From Primula veris (Eukaryota > Streptophyta > Magnoliopsida > Ericales > Primulaceae), in contig OY821740.1 in assembly GCA_963682055.1 (NCBI GenBank), positions 7,751,314 to 7,815,313 on the forward strand: a stretch of 64,000 bases of DNA, written 5' to 3'. The position numbers and the translations under genes are program-made. Shown piece after piece: positions 59,528 through 64,000 of this stretch. How positions within the stretch are numbered: the stretch's first letter is position 1; each line of letters begins with the position of its first letter. The notes beneath the pieces are model-generated. The model was not told the origin of the DNA, ran no database searches, and worked only from the letters and a program-made list of their open reading frames with translations.

Positions 59528-60811
59528 ATGGCTTCCAACTCTCCTAATAACCCTAATCTCAACATTGATGATGACTGTACTCTTAGGGATTTCTTGTCTA
59601 AATCTACAACCAGTCCATGCTCTAAGGCCAAGGTAAGTGAGTCTTCTTCTTCTAAGAAACATAGGACTAAAAAACATGCTAGGAGAAATCTAGAGGATGA
59701 TCCTATATCTGTTGGTTTTTCTTATAAACCCATATTCAATGAGGTTGATCCTCGTTTCTGGAATAGGAAGATGTTTAGGAGGTTCAGGTCTTTTGATAGT
59801 AGGGAAATTCACTATGAAAGGAGACTAAATTTGGTTAGTTATCAGCACATACATGTGCATGTTGAGAAATTGATGTCTGATGTTGGCTTAGATAGAACTA
59901 TTTGCTATGCTGATTCTTATTATCCTGCTGTTGTTAAGGAATTCTATGCTAATCTGAGTAGCAATGTCTTTGATGAGGGTGATCCTGCCTATGGCAGAGT
60001 ATTTTTTAGGGGTGTAACTCTAGATTTTACCCCTAGGTTAATCAATGATTTTCTGAGTTCTCCTAGTCCTACTGATAAGAGTGCTGAGTATGACATGGAA
60101 GTTATTGCTCTGGTTCTTACTGGAAAGAATAATAGATTTGATGGTACTTCCATTAAGACATCCTCTCTCACTTTGTGTGCTTCTGTGCTACACAAAATAG
60201 CTAGGTTTAATTGGACTCCCACTAAGCAACCCTCTAAAGTGAACAAAGATATGGCTGTATTTCTCTATAAGATCATGTCATCTTTGCCAATTAACTTTGG
60301 TAATCATGTATTTAATCGCATTAGAGACTTTAGTAATTCCAATTCACCCTCTATTCTGCTACCATTCCCTTGTTTAATATCTGGGGTCATTCTGTCCCAA
60401 GTTTTATCATCAACACATCCTATTAGAATCTCCTCTGAACCATCTGAAAGATGTCCTCCAGCCCTGTATATTTCTGCAAAACTACTAAAGGAAGGGCATA
60501 TCAATGACATCTCTGAAGAAAAAGGAAAAGAAAAGGAGACATCTAGTGCTCCTTCAAAGAAGAAAGGTGTGAGGTGGTATCTGCAACAAAAGCTGGCTTA
60601 AAATCAAGAAAGAAAAGCTGAACTAGATGCAGATGATTATCATATCAAGAAGCTACTGGTGAATCTCACAGAAAGTGAGGATGATGGTGATAGTGATGCA
60701 AGTCATAGTGATGATGGTTTCTCCATAAGCAGTGAAGAAAAACAGGAGGATGTTGTCAGAGATGAACCTTCAAGAGAAAAGCCACCTCATTCAGACATAC
60801 CTCGTGACTAG
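59528..60811 (+). pseudogene. Envelope-like / plant transposon protein ORF, one internal stop
   Basis: Starting at ATG 59528, 357 codons are open to TAA 60599-60601. The same frame then continues 69 codons to TAG 60809-60811. The N-terminus is Ser/Lys-rich (SSSSKKHRTKKHARRN). The centre (about residues 90-260) has VVKEFYANLSS, VFFRGVTLDFTPRLINDFL and FNWTP motifs of the putative plant transposon protein domain found in envelope-like ORFs of Sirevirus elements and some gypsy elements. The tail is acidic (ESEDDGDSDASHSDD). A hydrophobic stretch near residue 280-300 is the only candidate membrane segment. A role as an envelope is not proven for any such ORF. The stop separates the acidic tail from the rest. 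Confidence 0.75.
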
Positions 60812-61224
60812 TTTGTCTGGATTATGACAAATAGGGGGAGATGAAGAAAGTTTATTTTATGCTTTAAGTTACAATTTCAATTTCTGTACTAAGACTTCAT
60901 GTTTTTAAATTTCAGTTTCAATTACAATTGCTGTGTTAAAACTATGTTGTGCCAGTATGTTTGGCCTTATTATTTCTGCAATTTTCTTCTGAAATTTTAT
61001 CTGTCTTTAAAATTAAATATGATATGTAACTCTGGTGAATGGATGCATATTCTGTGCTTATATGATACCTGCTATTCTAACTTGCAGGGGGAGCTTAAAT
61101 AGGTGTTACAAAAGCACTGATAAATGAAATACAGTAAAAGACTGTACTGCTAACATATTTGCAGGTGGATTAGTGTTTATATAAACTTAGATGATTTGTC
61201 AAAACCAATAACAAATTGGGAGAT
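60812..61224 (+). other. Region between the envelope-like ORF and the 3' LTR, with polypurine tracts
   Basis: A tract ATAGGGGGAGATGAAG at 60831-60846 and another (cagggggagc) near 61085 are polypurine-like. The last, AACAAATTGGGAGAT, abuts the 3' LTR and is the likely plus-strand priming site. No ORF of note. Confidence 0.65.
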
Positions 61225-62437
61225 TGTTAGGACCAGATTTTTGGTCTAAATACTATTTGTTGTCTATTGGTTTACACTAAATAATTCTAACTGTTTATTA
61301 AGAACTAAGACAGTGTTGTTAGGTTTCAAGCAATGTTGCAACCTCAGTTACAACCCACTAAGACAGTGTTGTTAGGTTTCAAGCAATGTTGCAACCTCAG
61401 TTACAACCTACTAAGACAGCGTTGTTGGTTTCAAGTAATGTTGCAACCTCAATTGCAACCACAGTTCCAACCTGCTGTTTTGCAGGATTCTGTCTAGTTC
61501 TGTAATTCTGCATTACTATTCTTTAATGTCAATTATTTGTTTAAAGTATGCAGGATATATTCTCATATGCTCTTAAAGGTTTAGTTCGTTTATATTGAGA
61601 ATATTAAAGTGATAAGGAAATATGTTTCCTAAAAGATATAAGGAGATTAGTTTATAAACATATGTTTCTAGATATGTAAATCTATATCTCTATTCTTATA
61701 ATCTTTATCACTTGTTTCAATCTTTGTTTCTTATAAAATTCAGTATGATTCATTTTAAGATTGAATGAAATATGAAGTTAATGTTTCATATGTATATTTA
61801 AAGATATTATCTCTAAAAAGATATTATCTTATATGTTTCCTTGTTAAAGGAAAAGACTAACTTCTATTTCCAAGCTAGTTATTAAACAGGTTTTATCCTA
61901 TTGGAATCAATCCTACGCTGAAGAGACTTGTGTTACATGGAAAGATTAAAGCCAATCAAAAGAGTCAAAGCAATCATAAAAGATCTTGAAGACAAGAAGA
62001 TTGTTTTTACTTATATAAATAGTTGATAACCTAGCTTGTAAAAAAATATGTGTTCTAAATTATAAAGAACTCATTCTTGAGAGAATACACAGTGAGCTTT
62101 AAAAAGAAAACAATTGTGGGATGCCATTGATTTTAAGTGATAGTTATAGAGTAGGAGCAATATAGAGATAGACAGAAAAACCTAGAGGGAGTCTAAGAGT
62201 TTTTCATTAAGACTTGAATCCTATATTGTAAGCTTTTTATAATATCATAATCTGGGTAAATAACTCGGAGACGTAGCCTAATTGGATGAACTCCGTTGTT
62301 AAATGTACGTGTGATTTACTTCAAGTATATTTAAATAAACTGTTCTGTCCATTAATACACTTGGTTCCAACTGTGGTTGCAACATCACTTGAAACCTAAC
62401 TGTAAAACTGCAACTAGAACAGCGGATAGGAATTTCA
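61225..62437 (+). repeat. 3' LTR of the copia element
   Basis: A 1213-bp uninterrupted copy of the 5' LTR, from TGTTAGGACC to AATTTCA. It contains three 53-bp units (61307-61463) and a TATA-like ttatataaat at 62011-62020 that could drive transcription into flanking DNA. Confidence 0.92.
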
Positions 62438-63867
62438 GATTTTTTTGTGAGCTGTTATAATTAAGCAGTTTTTGTACTACAATGCAATCGAGGAAAAAAA
62501 TAAGAAGTCATATTTAATTAAGTATTATAATTTCGTACAATAAAGTTTGGAATATTTTGGGAGAAAAAGAGTGGAAGAGGCAGCCATCTAATTCTTTTCA
62601 CATTGGTTTGGTTCACAGAGAGGGCAAATATGGTTAATATTTTATGATTTGTTGGTATTCTGGTCCTCTTGAGCTAATATAATAGCAAAGGTTGTTTTCT
62701 TTTTTCGGCGTCTTGGAATAAAAATTTAAATTGAAGGCAGAAGAAGGAAGATTATAATGCTTTTTCTATTTTCATAAAATATATAAAAATGATTAGATTG
62801 CTTTTACTTTTGATAACCGTGTTCGTCCTTATGAGAAAAATCATCTGCTATTCTCTTTTGAGCAAGTGAAAGAGTATATATATTATTTTTTTAATCAAAA
62901 TAAACCTAAATTCCCCAACATGAAATGGGTCCAGCTGAACCAGTTTAATAAGAATTTCTCATTTTTTTTAAAAATCCTAGGAGGAGATCAATTTGAAATC
63001 GGACCGAATTAGCCATGCAGGCATTGTGCATGTAAAATTAAATCCACATAACCCGTTACATCGCATAACTGGAAAGAGACCTTTACAAAATTAAATCCAC
63101 CATCAAGACTGGAAGTTTATATTCACTTTATACCTGCTCTTTTGAGCTCCCAATGTTGATGATTTTTCTGAACAATTTACATATAAACCGTCACCATTTT
63201 CCTAGCTCTTCTTTCGTTTTTAAAATCAATCTAGCTGTTCTGTCGAATTTTGAAACCAAAACTGCTGATAACTGGGCTGGTTTAATTGCTTATTAATTAT
63301 TATCAGTTGATTTGATTTTCTGTTTTACTCGCGAATTCAGCATAACCCCAATCATATTGAATTATCTAGTAAAAATGTATCAAAGTGAACCAAGGAGGAC
63401 AATTAAGTGGGGTAAAAATTCTGCAATCCATTTTCACAATAACAGTCTTATTTGTAAAACAGCCCAAAAATTGGCAGTTTTGGTCAGATGTTACTGGCAG
63501 TTTAAACGAAACAGACAAATTAAGTTGGGGAAGACAAACTTTATGGAGAAATTTTCACCGATAATAATATGACGGGGAATAAATACCATTTTCAGTTCAT
63601 ATGATAAAATCGTCCTTCTATCTTCTACACTATAATTTCATCAGTTTCATTTTTACACCAATTTACATGTACAGTGCATAATGAATATACAACATACAGA
63701 AACTAATATCCAAAGCAGAATTTCTCTGGAAGACTACTAAACCAGTGTACTTGAGTTCCTTCAGCATCCCGAAAAATCAGACAGTTGAGCAAATGGAGGC
63801 TCTTGCATTTGGAAAACACGGAGGGAGGGAGAGGGAAGTCTACCAAAAAAATAAAAGATATACACAG
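62438..63867. other. FBD-array flank and 3' flank of the terminal gene
   Basis: 62445-62540 matches 44910-45010 of the FBD array, confirming that the retrotransposon split that module. From about 62560 the similarity ends. No coding ORF with a domain was found. The stretch just before 63868 would be the 3' untranslated region of the minus-strand gene at the window edge. Confidence 0.55.
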
Positions 63868-64000
63868 CTACCCATCAGATTTAATACCTTTTTCAACTTC
63901 GTCTAATTCCTGAGCATGATCGTCTAACAAAAAGTCGCATAGCTCAAGGAGCTGCTGAGCCAGAGGTGGAATACCAGGGTTGCGACCAGTGTTGTACTTC
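63868..64000 (-). CDS. C-terminal coding end of an unidentified gene (partial)
   Basis: On the minus strand the frame enters at the window edge and reads KYNTGRNPGIPPLAQQLLEL, then CDFLLDDHAQELDEVEKGIK and SDG, followed by a TAG stop at 63870-63868. Codon use and the acidic, ordered look suggest a conserved cellular protein rather than transposon debris. The upstream part lies outside the window. I do not recognise the family. Confidence 0.6.
   Translation of the reverse strand, partial: KYNTGRNPGIPPLAQQLLELCDFLLDDHAQELDEVEKGIKSDG

Larger units (their letters stand above)
51109..62437 (+). mobile_element. Sirevirus-like Ty1/copia LTR retrotransposon, 11.3 kb, nested
   Basis: LTRs at 51109-53565 (interrupted) and 61225-62437 start TGTTAGGACC and end AATTTCA. 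The flanking 5-mers GATTC and GATTT are a near-perfect target duplication. Next to the left LTR lies a primer-binding site. One gag-pol frame runs 53625-58553 and an envelope-like ORF 59528-60811. Polymerase sequence and the extra downstream ORF resemble the SIRE/Maximus (Sirevirus) lineage. The empty paralogous site is visible at about 44895-44930 in the FBD array. Four nonsense codons in gag-pol make the copy non-autonomous. A solo LTR of another family has inserted in its 5' LTR. Confidence 0.92.

Overview
The window is eukaryotic nuclear DNA from a plant, almost certainly a eudicot. It is AT-rich, with genes split by GT-AG introns, F-box/LRR/FBD genes, Mediator subunit 15-type KIX exons, MITEs, a LINE and Ty1/copia elements. 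I cannot name the species. Few genes look intact. Most of the window is a mosaic of duplicated gene fragments and transposable elements.

Layout. 1-2700 is AT-rich intergenic DNA. A TATA-type promoter near 2724 is followed by about 12 kb with no supportable ORF. The first part (2870-7400) is a tandem array of five related units of roughly 0.7-1.2 kb. Near its far end (14951-15008) lies a textbook type III hammerhead ribozyme. A broken LRR/FBD gene follows (15520-16893).

17.3-25.5 kb holds three minus-strand copies of the three KIX-encoding exons of a MED15-like gene. A fourth, partial copy is inverted. The rearrangement is an A-exon1-B-A'(inverted)-B' structure with 1036-bp inverted arms and 1.2-kb direct repeats. 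The exon phases would let the three modules be spliced into one 363-residue poly-KIX reading frame.

26.4-30.9 kb is AT-rich with no clear gene. An F-box pseudogene (30947-31516), a 493-bp MULE-like element with a perfect 9-bp target duplication, and an old copia relic (about 33.1-35.9 kb) follow.

36-50 kb is a birth-and-death array of F-box/LRR/FBD genes. Two are complete (36907-38668 and 41532-43309), each with three exons and an apparently GC-AG first intron. Several degenerate copies, an orphan promoter copy, an Emigrant-like MITE, a foldback element and a 5'-truncated LINE accompany them.

51109-62437 is an 11.3-kb Sirevirus-like copia retrotransposon. It has about 1.2-kb LTRs, one gag-pol frame interrupted by four in-frame stops, and a downstream envelope-like ORF. 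A 1237-bp solo LTR of another element sits inside its 5' LTR. The last 133 bases are the C-terminal coding end of an unidentified minus-strand gene.

How it fits together: the two F-box proteins would be substrate adaptors of SCF ubiquitin ligases, and the KIX modules would bind transcription activators. Everything else looks like duplication and transposition debris. The features most worth following are the ribozyme, the poly-KIX locus and its hairpin-forming inverted duplication.
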